The notes beneath the pieces were generated by a model, which saw only the letters and a program-made list of their open reading frames with translations, was not told the DNA's origin and did not search any database. Shown here piece by piece: positions 24,983 to 32,996 of a stretch of 49,418 nucleotides of DNA (positions are counted from its first letter, which is position 1; each line of letters opens with the position of its first letter). The position numbers and the translations under genes were made by a program. This DNA is from Enhygromyxa salina (GTDB lineage: Bacteria; Myxococcota_A; Polyangia; Nannocystales; Nannocystaceae). The stretch spans positions 1-49,418 of the forward strand of contig NZ_PVNL01000062.1 in NCBI RefSeq assembly GCF_002994635.1, read 5' to 3'.

Positions 24983-26463
24983 GGTGGATCCTCCGCGAAG
25001 CGATCGCCGACGACCGGGCGCTCGCGCAGCGTCGGCGGCTGGGGTGGGGACGCGGGGGCGAAGTGGGTGGCGTCGCGCAGCTCGTGGGGCGCAGCCGCGA
25101 GCACGTCCACCAGCGCCCGGGCCACGCGCGCGCCGTCGCGTGCGGCGGCAGCTTGACCGGACGCCGGATCGACCCCCACGCACACGTCGCCCGCGGCCCA
25201 CAAGCTGGTCCCGCCGAGCTCACCGCAGCGTCCATGCGGGGCAGGGGCAGGGGCGCGCTCGATCGCAAATCCGCCGCCATCAAAGCGCAGCGCGACCCCG
25301 ATCTGGGCGGCCAGCTCATGCGCGGGCGCGGGTGGCTCGGCGATCGCCAGCAGCGCGCAGCTGCGTCGCCCGCCGCCGTGACAGATCAGCGCCTCGATGC
25401 GCTCGCCCCCGATCGCGCGCTCGATCTGCGTGGGCGAGACGAGCTCGACCTTGGCCGCGTGGGGGGCCCGCAGCTGGTCGAGTGCGTCGCGCTGCGCGGT
25501 CGCCCATGGACCCTCGCCGACGACCAGACACGGACCCGCGATCCGGGCATCCGCCCGCCGCAGGGCCCGGATCAGCCCGCGCGCGGACACGATGCCCGGC
25601 AGGTCGTTGTTGGGGAACGGCAGCATGGGGTCGCGGCTGCCCACGCAGAACATCAGGTGGTGGGGACGAAACGCGTGGAGCCGCTCGACGGTGGCGTGGT
25701 GCTCGCTCGCGGCGACCAGCGCGAGGTCGCGCTCGCGCCCAGGGAACACCTGGTGCGGCCCGGGATAGATCCCAAACACGCCCGTGTTGGCGAGCAGCTT
25801 GGCGGGCGGGTGTGGGGGCGGTTCCGGGCTGGTGGCGTCCACGTTCGCGGCGAGCTGGGCCCGATCGAGCCGATCGACGATCAGGTGATCGATCCCCGCG
25901 GCCTCGAACTCGGCCGCGGCCGCCCGCCCAGCGGGCCCCGCCCCGATGATCAACACGGGCAGCTCGTGGGCCAGGTACTCGTAGCTGCAGGTGTCGACCC
26001 CCTCGGGCAGCTCGCCGAACCCGGTGAGGTTGCGGGCGAACTCCTGCATGACCTGATTGACGATCCGCGGCCGGACCATCAGGTGATGATGATCGATCCC
26101 GCCGGGGAACAGCGAGTCGACGAGCTGAGTCGGATCGAGCTGCTTGGGCCGGTAGCTGTTCTGCGAGCTGACCCGCATGCCCTCGCGGACCGGGGTCATG
26201 CACGCGCGCACGTTGGGTCGGCCGTCGACCCGCACCAGGCAGGTCCCACAGTCGCCGCTGAGACAGTAGGGCCCCCGCGGTCGCCGGTACTTGGGCGAGC
26301 GGCTGGTCATCAACACGCCCGCGGCGATCATCGCGGTCGCCAGGGTGTCGCTGGCGCGAGCCTCGATCAACGCCTCGTCGAAGCGCAGGTGTACGGCCGC
26401 GCCGCCGGGCCGCTCGGGCGTCGCGGGCGTGGCAGGCACGAGCAGCGGTCGCTGACGGCTCAC
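24979..26463 (-). CDS. Flavo-iron-sulfur alpha subunit: Fer2_4 ferredoxin domain fused to FAD/NAD(P)-type oxidoreductase
   Basis: A 494-residue protein. Residues 20-100 form a [2Fe-2S] ferredoxin-like domain with Cys67, Cys72, Cys75 and Cys88 (PYCLSGDCGTCLVRVDGRPNVRAC). Next comes a pyridine-nucleotide-disulfide-oxidoreductase-like FAD domain (VLIIGAGPAGRAAAAEFEAAG near 168-188) and a second nucleotide site. The C-terminal FAD motif LWAAGDVCVGVDPASGQAAAARDGARVA lies near 430-460. This corresponds to the alpha subunit of heterotetrameric sarcosine oxidase and LhpE/OoxA/HcnB-type proteins. Together with the next two genes it predicts a three-subunit amine or imino-acid dehydrogenase. It overlaps the [2Fe-2S] gene by 4 bp and starts 20 bp after the yggS stop. 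Confidence 0.9.
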   Translation of the reverse strand: MSRQRPLLVPATPATPERPGGAAVHLRFDEALIEARASDTLATAMIAAGVLMTSRSPKYRRPRGPYCLSGDCGTCLVRVDGRPNVRACMTPVREGMRVSSQNSYRPKQLDPTQLVDSLFPGGIDHHHLMVRPRIVNQVMQEFARNLTGFGELPEGVDTCSYEYLAHELPVLIIGAGPAGRAAAAEFEAAGIDHLIVDRLDRAQLAANVDATSPEPPPHPPAKLLANTGVFGIYPGPHQVFPGRERDLALVAASEHHATVERLHAFRPHHLMFCVGSRDPMLPFPNNDLPGIVSARGLIRALRRADARIAGPCLVVGEGPWATAQRDALDQLRAPHAAKVELVSPTQIERAIGGERIEALICHGGGRRSCALLAIAEPPAPAHELAAQIGVALRFDGGGFAIERAPAPAPHGRCGELGGTSLWAAGDVCVGVDPASGQAAAARDGARVARALVDVLAAAPHELRDATHFAPASPPQPPTLRERPVVGDRFAEDPP

Positions 26464-26483
26464 GGCCTGCTAGTTAGCATCTT

Positions 26484-27200
26484 TCAGGCACGCGCGCCGA
26501 AGATCGCGGTCCCGACCCGGACCAGGGTCGCGCCCTCTTCGATCGCGACCTCGAAGTCGGCGCTCATGCCCATCGACAGCTCGCGCAGGTCGACGCCGGG
26601 GCGCTCGGGACCCTCGCGCAGGCGGTCACGAAGCTCGCGCAGCTCCCGAAAGAACCGCCGGGTGTGCTCGGGCTCGGCCGCTGGGGGGATGATCATCAGG
26701 CCCACGCAGCGGACCTGCTCGGTCGCCGCGCAGGCGTCGAGCAGCGTCGGCACTAGCGAGGGCGGGACCCCGGCCTTTTGCGCCTCGTCGGCGAGGTTGA
26801 CCTCGATCAGAATTTTTTGAACGGCGCCAGCGCTGGTGGCCCGACGGTCGATCGCCTGGATCAGCTCGACCCGATCGACCGTGTGGATCAGCGCGACCTT
26901 GCCGACGATGTACTTGAGCTTGTTGGACTGGATCGCGCCGATGTAGTGCCAGCGAGCGTCGCGGTCGGCCGGCCAAGCTCCCAGCTTGTCGCGCAGCTCT
27001 TGCGCGTAGTTCTCGCCAAAGTCGCGCAGCCCGGCCGCGTAGGCGGCCTCGAGCTTGGCGAGCGGCTGGCGCTTGCTGACGCCGATCAGGCGGACGTCGG
27101 CCGTGCCCACTCGCGGCTCGCGGCGGGCGATCGCTGCATCGACGCGCTCGCGGATCGAGTCGAGGTTGGCGGCGACTGAGACGGACTCGATGTCAGGCAT
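26484..27200 (-). CDS. yggS: YggS/PROSC-family PLP-binding protein
   Basis: A 238-residue PLP homeostasis protein (COG0325). Motifs: LIGVSKRQP with the PLP Lys43, FGENYAQELRDK, WHYIGAIQSNKLKYIVG, LIHTVDRVELIQAI, ILIEVNLADEAQKAG, GLMIIPP and LSMGMSADFEVAIEEGATLVRVGTAIFG. Members bind PLP without known catalysis and keep free PLP and amino-acid pools in balance. The start at 27200 gives standard length and overlaps the maf stop by 8 bp. Position upstream of an amino-acid-type dehydrogenase may be incidental, since maf-yggS pairing is housekeeping in type. Confidence 0.93.
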   Translation of the reverse strand: MPDIESVSVAANLDSIRERVDAAIARREPRVGTADVRLIGVSKRQPLAKLEAAYAAGLRDFGENYAQELRDKLGAWPADRDARWHYIGAIQSNKLKYIVGKVALIHTVDRVELIQAIDRRATSAGAVQKILIEVNLADEAQKAGVPPSLVPTLLDACAATEQVRCVGLMIIPPAAEPEHTRRFFRELRELRDRLREGPERPGVDLRELSMGMSADFEVAIEEGATLVRVGTAIFGARA

Positions 27201-27849
27201 GAAGCACCTCGAGCTGGGCCACGACCTGCGCGAGCGGCAGGCCGACGACGTTCGTGTAGCTGCCCTCGATCGACTCGACCAGGGCGGCGGCGCGCCCTTG
27301 GATCGCGTAGCCACCGGCCTTGTCGCGCCAGCGCGCGAGCTCGAGGTACGGACCGATCCAGCTGGCAAACTGCTGGTCCGAGAGCGCCCGCATGTGGACG
27401 ACGGTGGTCTCGCTCAGCTGCGCGAGCCGCTGCGGCGAAGCCCCGGGCCGCGCGGGTGGCCGCATGAACGCGCACGCGGTCGTGACCCGGTGGGGCCGAC
27501 CCTGCGTCAGCGCGCGCAGCATCGCGGTCGCGTGGGCGCCGTCGCGGGGCTTGGCGAACGGCTCACCGTCGGCGTCGAGCCACACGGTCGTGTCGGCGGT
27601 CAGGATCACGGGTGTCGGGTCGGTGTCGATGACCGCGTCGAGCGAGCAGGCGGCCACGGCCTTGGCCGCGGCGACGCGCTCGACGTACGCGAGCGGGGTC
27701 TCGCCGGGTAGCCAGGTCTCCTCGCAGTCGACCGGGCAGACCGTGAATTCGAAGCCTGCGCGGCGCAGCAGCTCGGCGCGCCGCGGCGAGGCTGACGCCA
27801 GAACCAAGGGCGAGACCGGTGGCGAGGCCGGCGGCGAGTGAGAAGCCAT
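27193..27849 (-). CDS. maf: Maf-family nucleotide pyrophosphatase
   Basis: A 218-residue Maf/YhdE-type house-cleaning enzyme that hydrolyses non-canonical or surplus nucleoside triphosphates such as dTTP/UTP to the monophosphate. Motifs: LVLASASPRRAELLRRAGFEF at the N-terminus, VILTADTTVWLDG-like acidic site (TADTTVWLDADGEPFAKPRD), and RDKAGGYAIQGRAAALVESIEGSYTNVVGLPL near the C-terminus. The ATG at 27849 gives the usual length with a short Pro/Ser leader (MASHSPPASPPVSP). First gene of a five-gene minus-strand run. Divergent from 27903 with 53 bp between. Confidence 0.93.
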   Translation of the reverse strand: MASHSPPASPPVSPLVLASASPRRAELLRRAGFEFTVCPVDCEETWLPGETPLAYVERVAAAKAVAACSLDAVIDTDPTPVILTADTTVWLDADGEPFAKPRDGAHATAMLRALTQGRPHRVTTACAFMRPPARPGASPQRLAQLSETTVVHMRALSDQQFASWIGPYLELARWRDKAGGYAIQGRAAALVESIEGSYTNVVGLPLAQVVAQLEVLHA

Positions 27850-27902
27850 CGCCGCGCATGCTCGCGCGGGTGCGGGGGCCATGCAAACCGGTACACTGCG
27901 GC

Positions 27903-28844
27903 ATGCCCGTTCGGCGTCTGCTGTCCAGTTCGATCCGCCCGCTCGAGACCCGCCCGCCGTGGCGTCCCGGCGGCTGCTCGCCGTGTGCCGCGCTCGGCCT
28001 GGCGCTCGCCGCAGTGGTGCTGACGCTGCCGCTGCTGGAGTCGGAGCCACGCGACGCAGCGTCGGCAGCCAGCGAGGCGGCCGCCCAGGTCGAGGACCCT
28101 CTGCGTGGCCTGTGGACCCGCTACGAGTCCCGCGGCGAGGGCGAGCCGCTGCGGTTTTGGTACTTCCACGGCGACGGCAAGGGCCTGTACCGCTACGGCA
28201 AGGTCGGCCTCGCCAACACCCACAGCTTCGACTACAGCGTGGAACCGTCGGGCCGGGACGTGGACGTGTCGGTGCAGTTTCGCAAGCGCGGTGTCGCTCA
28301 CGCGCTCACGGCCGTGCTCGAGCAGGACGAGCACGGGGTCACCTTGATGACCCTGCGCGGTGATCCCTACGAGCCGGGCGCCCGCTATCGCAAGGTCGAG
28401 TCCAATCTCGACGTCGCTAACCGTGAGCCGGCCGCGCCGACCGAGCAGACCAGCGGCATCGGCGATCGGCTGTGGATCGACTACCGCAACCACGCGACGG
28501 GCGGCGCGGAGTTTCACATGTACCAGCTCGCCGCGACCGCGATCGATGGCCGCGGGGTCGGGTGGTTTCATCGCGGTGACTTCGACGACTGGTCGACCGA
28601 GTCGCTGACCTACCGGCTCGACGGCGACCGCATCGAGCTGTTCTTCGACGTGCGCGAGGAGCCGAACACCACGCCGTTCCACGTGGTGGACGGCGACCAC
28701 GGCCGGACACTGGTGCTCGATCGGGACCCGCGGGACTTCTGGGCGACCCACCGCTACCGCGACGGCGGTCGCTCGTTCGGCGGCCCCGCGTTCGCGCTGG
28801 TGGCGGGCTCGTCGACCTGGCCGCGCCCGCTCAGCGCTCCATGA
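27903..28844 (+). CDS. Exported or anchored lipocalin-like protein with two repeats, function unknown
   Basis: A 313-residue protein. An N-terminal hydrophobic segment (CAALGLALAAVVLTLPLL, residues about 28-46) may be a signal anchor or uncleaved signal. The rest appears as two similar beta-rich halves, roughly residues 66-165 and 185-300: compare LWTRYESRGEGEPLRFWYFHGDGKGLYRYG with LWIDYRNHATGGAEFHMYQLAATAIDGRGVGWFHRG, and FDYSVEPSGRDVDVSVQFRK with LTYRLDGDRIELFFDVRE. This resembles a duplicated lipocalin-like or DUF-type beta barrel. No function can be assigned. Its last 14 bases overlap the convergent ruvA end. Confidence 0.68.
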   Translation: MPVRRLLSSSIRPLETRPPWRPGGCSPCAALGLALAAVVLTLPLLESEPRDAASAASEAAAQVEDPLRGLWTRYESRGEGEPLRFWYFHGDGKGLYRYGKVGLANTHSFDYSVEPSGRDVDVSVQFRKRGVAHALTAVLEQDEHGVTLMTLRGDPYEPGARYRKVESNLDVANREPAAPTEQTSGIGDRLWIDYRNHATGGAEFHMYQLAATAIDGRGVGWFHRGDFDDWSTESLTYRLDGDRIELFFDVREEPNTTPFHVVDGDHGRTLVLDRDPRDFWATHRYRDGGRSFGGPAFALVAGSSTWPRPLSAP

Positions 28845-29478
28845 GCCGGGCCAGCGTGGGCCGGACCAGGGCGTCGAGGCTGGTGCCCTTGGCCTTGTCG
28901 CCGAGCTCTTCGAGGACCTGCGCCAGCGCCTTCTCGACCGGCTTGGCCTTCCACCCGAGCGACAACAGCACGTCGCGGGCGGCGGTGGCCAGCTCGTCGC
29001 TGGCGTCCGCGCTGGCCGGCGCAGCCGAGGCTGGGGCGGCGTCGCCCGAGCTGCGCATGAACTCGAGCAGGGTCAGGGCCTTGTCGCCGAGCGTCAGCAC
29101 GATCTGCTCGGCGGTCTTCTTTCCGATCCCCGGGATCTTGACCAGCTTGGCGCTCTCACCCGCGGCGATGCACTCGACGAGCTCGAGGACCGGGAGCCCC
29201 CCGAGCACGGCGACGGCGTTGCGCGGCCCGACCTTGGGCACCGACGTCAGCATCCGAAACAGCTGCTTCTCGCGCTCGTCGGCGAACCCAAACAGCTGGA
29301 TCGCGTCCTCGCGGACGTTGGTGTGGATCCACAGCTCGACCACCTGGCCCTCGATCGGGACCCCGGCCAGGGTCTGCAGCGAGACCTGAAGCTCCCACCC
29401 GACGCCCTGGGCCTCGACGATGATCACTCCGCTCGCCGGGTTGCGGCGCACGACCTTACCTTTGATCCAGCCGATCAT
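28831..29478 (-). CDS. ruvA: Holliday junction branch migration protein RuvA
   Basis: A 215-residue RuvA. Domain I OB fold is MIGWIKGKVVRRNPASGVIIVEAQGVGWELQVS. Domain II contains the helix-hairpin-helix motifs LTSVPKVGPRNAVAVLGG and LVKIPGIGKKTAEQIVLTL. Domain III (DELATAARDVLLSLGWKAKPVEKALAQVLEE) is the mobile RuvB-binding domain, joined by an Ala/Ser linker. It binds four-way junctions and loads the RuvB motor. Located 40 bp after ruvC in the same orientation; ruvB is not adjacent in the window. Confidence 0.97.
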   Translation of the reverse strand: MIGWIKGKVVRRNPASGVIIVEAQGVGWELQVSLQTLAGVPIEGQVVELWIHTNVREDAIQLFGFADEREKQLFRMLTSVPKVGPRNAVAVLGGLPVLELVECIAAGESAKLVKIPGIGKKTAEQIVLTLGDKALTLLEFMRSSGDAAPASAAPASADASDELATAARDVLLSLGWKAKPVEKALAQVLEELGDKAKGTSLDALVRPTLARLMER

Positions 29479-29518
29479 CTGCTGCTGCGCGTGCTCGCGC
29501 GGTCAGGCTCCCAGCCGA

Positions 29519-30130
29519 TCATCGCCGTCCCTGCCTGCGCTTGCGGGCCAGCTGGCGGCGCAGCTGCGCGCGGGGATCGGTGTCGAGGTTGGGGAGCCGG
29601 CTGGCCTGGACGTGACAGATCGCGATGGCGAGGGCATCGGCGGCGTCGGACTCGGGCATGCTGCCCAGCCGACACAGCAGCCGCACCCGGGCCTGGATCT
29701 CGGCCTTGGTGGCCCGGCCGTTTCCGACCACCGCCCGCTTGATCCGCGCGGGCGCGTACTCGCTGACCGGGAGCCCATGCTCGAGCGCGACGAGCTTGAG
29801 CGCGCCGCGGGCCTCGGCGAGCTTGAGCGCGCTGGCGGCGTTGAGCCCGTGAAAGGCCCGCTCGATCGCCAGCGCGGACGGGCGAAACTCGGTGATCACC
29901 TCGCGCAGCCCAGTGCCGAGCTCGAGCAGCCGCGTGCCCAGATCGTCGCTGGCCCGGACCCGGAGCACGCCGCACTCGACATACTCGAACCGGCCCGGCG
30001 CGAGCACGTCGATGATCGCGTAGCCGACCACCCGGGTGCCTGGATCGACGCCGAGCATCCGGCCCCCGATCATTGGCAAGCTCGCTGGCAGATCGGCGTC
30101 GCGCGTCGAGTGGGCGTTGATCGTGCTCAT
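29519..30130 (-). CDS. ruvC: Holliday junction resolvase RuvC
   Basis: A 203-residue RuvC endonuclease that cleaves Holliday junctions symmetrically. The RNase H-like fold shows the acidic catalytic residues: Asp29 in MLGVDPGTRVVGYAII, the Glu of LAIERAFHG, and the paired Asp of ESDAADALAIAICH. YAPARIKRAVVGNGRATKAEIQ is also conserved. The start at 30130, one base from the yebC stop, gives an N-terminal extension of about 20 residues; a start at the internal Met20 (MIGGRMLGVDPG) would give the more usual length, and the choice is uncertain. Part of yebC-ruvC-ruvA. Confidence 0.95.
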   Translation of the reverse strand: MSTINAHSTRDADLPASLPMIGGRMLGVDPGTRVVGYAIIDVLAPGRFEYVECGVLRVRASDDLGTRLLELGTGLREVITEFRPSALAIERAFHGLNAASALKLAEARGALKLVALEHGLPVSEYAPARIKRAVVGNGRATKAEIQARVRLLCRLGSMPESDAADALAIAICHVQASRLPNLDTDPRAQLRRQLARKRRQGRR

Positions 30131-30131
30131 C

Positions 30132-30881
30132 TCAGAGGCCGTGGGCTTCCATGATCTCATGGGGGAGATCGGCGTTGCAGTAGACCTTCTGGATGTCGTC
30201 GTGATCGTCGAGCTTGGCCCACAGCCTGGCCACGGCCTCGGCGGCCTCGCCGTCGAGCGGGAGCGCGCTCTCGGGTTTTGTCACCCACTGAATCTCGGCG
30301 CTCTCTGGCTCGAGATCGGCGAGCGCGGCCTCGAGCGCGGCGAAGCCCGTGAACTCGCAGCTGACCACCCAGACCTCGTCTTCGTCCTGGATGTCGTCGG
30401 CGCCGGCCTCGAGGCAGGTCTCGATCAGCTGGTTCTCGCTGATCGACTGCTTGGTCACGATGACCACCCCCTTGTGGTCGAACATCCACGTGGCCGAGCC
30501 ATCGGAGCCCATCTCGCCGCCGTTCTTGCCCAGGATGTGACGCAGCTCGGGGACGGTGCGATTGCGGTTGTCGGTCAGGACCTCGAGCACGAACGCGGTG
30601 CCATGTGGGCCGCGGCCCTCATACAGCAGCTCCTCGAAGTTGACGCCCTCGAGCTCACCGAGGCCCTTCTTGATCGCCCGCTCCTGGTTGTCCTTGGGCA
30701 TGTTCGCAGCCCGAGCGGCAGTGAGGGCGGTTCGCAGGCGTGGGTTGCCGTCGGGGTCGCCACCCCCCTCTTTGGCGGCGACCATGATCTCGCGGGCGAT
30801 CTTGGTGAAGACCTTTCCGCGAGCCGCGTCGGTGGCCCCCTTCTTTCGCTTGATCGTGGACCATTTGCTGTGCCCCGACAT
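30132..30881 (-). CDS. yebC: YebC/PmpR family transcriptional regulator
   Basis: A 249-residue YebC protein (TACO1 family), here with the hallmark N-terminus MSGHSKWSTIKRKKGATDAARGKVFTKIAREI, followed by NPRLRTALTAARAANMPKDNQERAIKKG and YEGRGPHGTAFVLEVLTDNRNRTVPELRHIL. Family members act as transcription factors or as translation factors that relieve ribosome stalling at proline stretches. ATG at 30881 is preferred over 30893 because MSGHSKW is the family start. First gene of the operon; ruvC starts right after its stop. Confidence 0.96.
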   Translation of the reverse strand: MSGHSKWSTIKRKKGATDAARGKVFTKIAREIMVAAKEGGGDPDGNPRLRTALTAARAANMPKDNQERAIKKGLGELEGVNFEELLYEGRGPHGTAFVLEVLTDNRNRTVPELRHILGKNGGEMGSDGSATWMFDHKGVVIVTKQSISENQLIETCLEAGADDIQDEDEVWVVSCEFTGFAALEAALADLEPESAEIQWVTKPESALPLDGEAAEAVARLWAKLDDHDDIQKVYCNADLPHEIMEAHGL

Positions 30882-31074
30882 GCACGCTGGCATACCACGA
30901 TCTCGAGATCTCGCGGGAATTGGGTCGCGGCTGTCTCCATGTGCCTGCTGCCGCGCCGCGGGCTTGGCTCGGCACGCGGCCGCCCGAGCTCGCGGCTCGC
31001 GTGGCGTTCACGCGTCTGAATGCCGAAGCTCGGGTCTCGCTTTTCTGGCGAGCACAATTGTCGTAGGAGATCCC

Positions 31075-32325
31075 ATGCGTCGATTTTTGTATGTCCCCGC
31101 TGTCGTGCTCCCTGGCCTCGTGTTGCTCACGGGCTGCCCCACCACCGACGGGCCAGCGACGAGCCTCACCTCGTTCGAGTCGACCGAGACGGGCGACGGC
31201 GATGGCGATGGCGACGGAGATGGCGACGGCGACGGTGATGGCGACGGTGATGGTGACGGCGATGGTGACGGCGACGGTGACGGCGACGGTGATGGCGATG
31301 GCGATGGCGACGGCGACGGCGACGGCGACGGCGACCCCGGCCCCTACTGTGGCGACGCCCACGTCGACCCGGGCGAGGAGTGTGACGTCGGCAACGAGAC
31401 CATGTTCTGCGACGCGGACTGCACCTACGCGGTCTGCGGCGATGGCTATCACAACATGCTCTCGGAGCAGTGCGACGACGGCAACAACTCGAACGCCGAC
31501 GGCTGCGTCGGGCCGTGCCTGATCGCCGCGTGCGGTGACAACTTCCTGTACGAGGGCATGGAGGAGTGCGACGACGGCGACATGGACGACGCCGACGACT
31601 GCAAGAACGACTGCACCACCGCGTTTTGTGGCGACGGCATCGTCCACGCCCAGGACGAGGACTGCGACGACGGCAACATGGCCGACGACGACGCCTGCAC
31701 GGCCCAGTGCACGGACTCGTTTTGTGGCGACGGGGTGCTGTGGCAGGGCATGGAGGAGTGCGACGATGGCAACATGGTCGACACCGACGCGTGCCCGACC
31801 AGCTGCCAGCCCGCGGTGTGTGGCGACGCGTTCGTGCACATGGGCGTCGAAGAGTGCGACGACGGCAACATGAACCCGGACGACTTTTGCGCCAACGACT
31901 GCACGTCGACGGGCATGGGCGTGTTCTACCTCGAGAACTTCACGAACGGGCAAAACAGCCCGGCCCAGTGCGTAGCCTGGACGACCTTCCGGTCCCAGGT
32001 CGCGATGAACGGCCCCTACTCGACGGTGGTGATCCGGGGCAGCAACGACCCGATCGGAGTCACCTGCAATGGCGCCGCCGCCAACACGATCTGTCAGGCG
32101 CTGGGCAACGCGCAGACCGTCAACAACGTCGCGTGTGACGGCCGGACCTGGAACGTCGGCAACTGCGGGAACGGCCCGGAGGTCAACGCCCAGGGCAACA
32201 GCGTGTGCCAGTGCACCAACCCCGCCTACACGGTGCGGCCGTGCATCAACAACAGCAACTGGGGCGGCATCAACACGGCGACCTGCACCGGGCCGACGCA
32301 GTCGATGGAAGTGATCTGCGGGTAG
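31075..32325 (+). CDS. DUF4215 cysteine-rich repeat lipoprotein with (Gly-Asp)24 linker
   Basis: A 416-residue surface lipoprotein with signal ending LLTGC (Cys21). Residues 40-87 are 24 uninterrupted Gly-Asp dipeptides. Then come about six cysteine-rich DUF4215 (myxococcus cysteine-rich) repeats of about 31 residues, each built on CGD...EECDDGN...DxC...C, followed by a C-terminal domain of about 140 residues with ten or so Cys (GVFYLENFTNGQNSPAQCVAWTTF, TCNGAAANTICQALG, VNNVACDGRTWNVGNCGNG). The C-terminal domain resembles a small lectin-like or adhesive module, but this is not demonstrated. AGGAG lies about 8 bases before the ATG. The Asp-rich linker and repeats may bind calcium. Confidence 0.88.
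   Translation: MRRFLYVPAVVLPGLVLLTGCPTTDGPATSLTSFESTETGDGDGDGDGDGDGDGDGDGDGDGDGDGDGDGDGDGDGDGDGDGDGDGDPGPYCGDAHVDPGEECDVGNETMFCDADCTYAVCGDGYHNMLSEQCDDGNNSNADGCVGPCLIAACGDNFLYEGMEECDDGDMDDADDCKNDCTTAFCGDGIVHAQDEDCDDGNMADDDACTAQCTDSFCGDGVLWQGMEECDDGNMVDTDACPTSCQPAVCGDAFVHMGVEECDDGNMNPDDFCANDCTSTGMGVFYLENFTNGQNSPAQCVAWTTFRSQVAMNGPYSTVVIRGSNDPIGVTCNGAAANTICQALGNAQTVNNVACDGRTWNVGNCGNGPEVNAQGNSVCQCTNPAYTVRPCINNSNWGGINTATCTGPTQSMEVICG
31192..31335 (+). repeat. In-frame Gly-Asp hexanucleotide repeat (GGNGAY)24
   Basis: 144 bases encode 24 consecutive Gly-Asp pairs, using mixed GGC/GGT/GGA and GAC/GAT codons, so the tract is kept at protein level and not a recent pure microsatellite expansion. Confidence 0.95.
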
Positions 32326-32360
32326 GGGTCTAGCGGAGCCGCGCAGCGCCGACCGTGGCC

Positions 32361-32815
32361 TCAACGCCCGGGCAGCGGGCAATCGATGTCGCAGCAATCC
32401 GAGAGGTCGCAGTCGGCCGCGAGCGGCCTGTGCACGCCCGAGTGCGCTTGGCCGCGCGGCGCAAACAATCGATGGTCTCCCGCGAGCTCGTAGCGAGCTG
32501 ACTCAGCTGACTTGCGTTCCCTTGATCACGAACCGTTGATCAATGAACATTTGATTGTGAGTGATCTTGTTGACGAGTAGGATCGCCAGCGGTGCCGAGA
32601 CAGCCGCGGCAACGTCACGAACGATAGAAACCATCAACACGGCCTCCACCTTCATCGAGCTCGCGCTTCCCCACGGATACAGCCAAAACAATGCAGTTGC
32701 GAGCAGATGAAGCACCCATGAACCCCACCAAACATGCAACCAAAATGAGGATGAGGCAAATGCCGAAACTCACTCGGTAAAGCGGGTTGTTGCATTTCGC
32801 CTGTTCATGTTGGCC
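32361..32815 (-). pseudogene. Decayed membrane-protein gene (frame-shifted, DUF4328-like)
   Basis: Protein-like sequence continues across three minus-strand frames. Frame 1 (about 32815-32690): EQAKCNNPLYRVSFGICLILILVACLVGFMG. Frame 2 (about 32739-32503): HVWWGSWVLHLLATALFWLYPW...VRDVAAAVSAPLAILLVNKITHNQMFIDQR, resembling the C-terminal helix and I-T-x-x-Q ending of DUF4328 membrane proteins. Frame 3 (about 32520-32361): SAESARYELAGDHRLFAPRGQ then DCDLSDCCDIDCPLPGR and a stop. No frame has a plausible start. The region is less GC-rich than flanking genes. A frameshifted remnant explains this best; the family call is tentative. Confidence 0.4.
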
Positions 32816-32996
32816 TGCCGCGACGACATTGCTATCGCCAGGGCCAAGCGCAACGTCATCCGTGGCCGCGAGGCCAAGCACCGTCGGTGGTGGCGAAGCC
32901 GGTCGGTCGAAGCCGGACGGGTGAAGCATCGCTTTGGCTTCGCGGCCTCCAAGCCCAGTGACCCACTTTGGGCCGCGTCGAGATTTCCCCGGCCCG
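32816..32996. other. Non-coding spacer between gene remnant and recD2 stop
   Basis: No supported gene, RNA or strong hairpin is seen in this stretch. A frame through it continues into the remnant but has no recognisable protein character. Confidence 0.5.

Noticed and set aside
31192..31335. Possible CRISPR array in the Gly-Asp repeat tract
   Set aside because: The period is 6 bp, it is in frame inside a lipoprotein gene, and there are no spacers.
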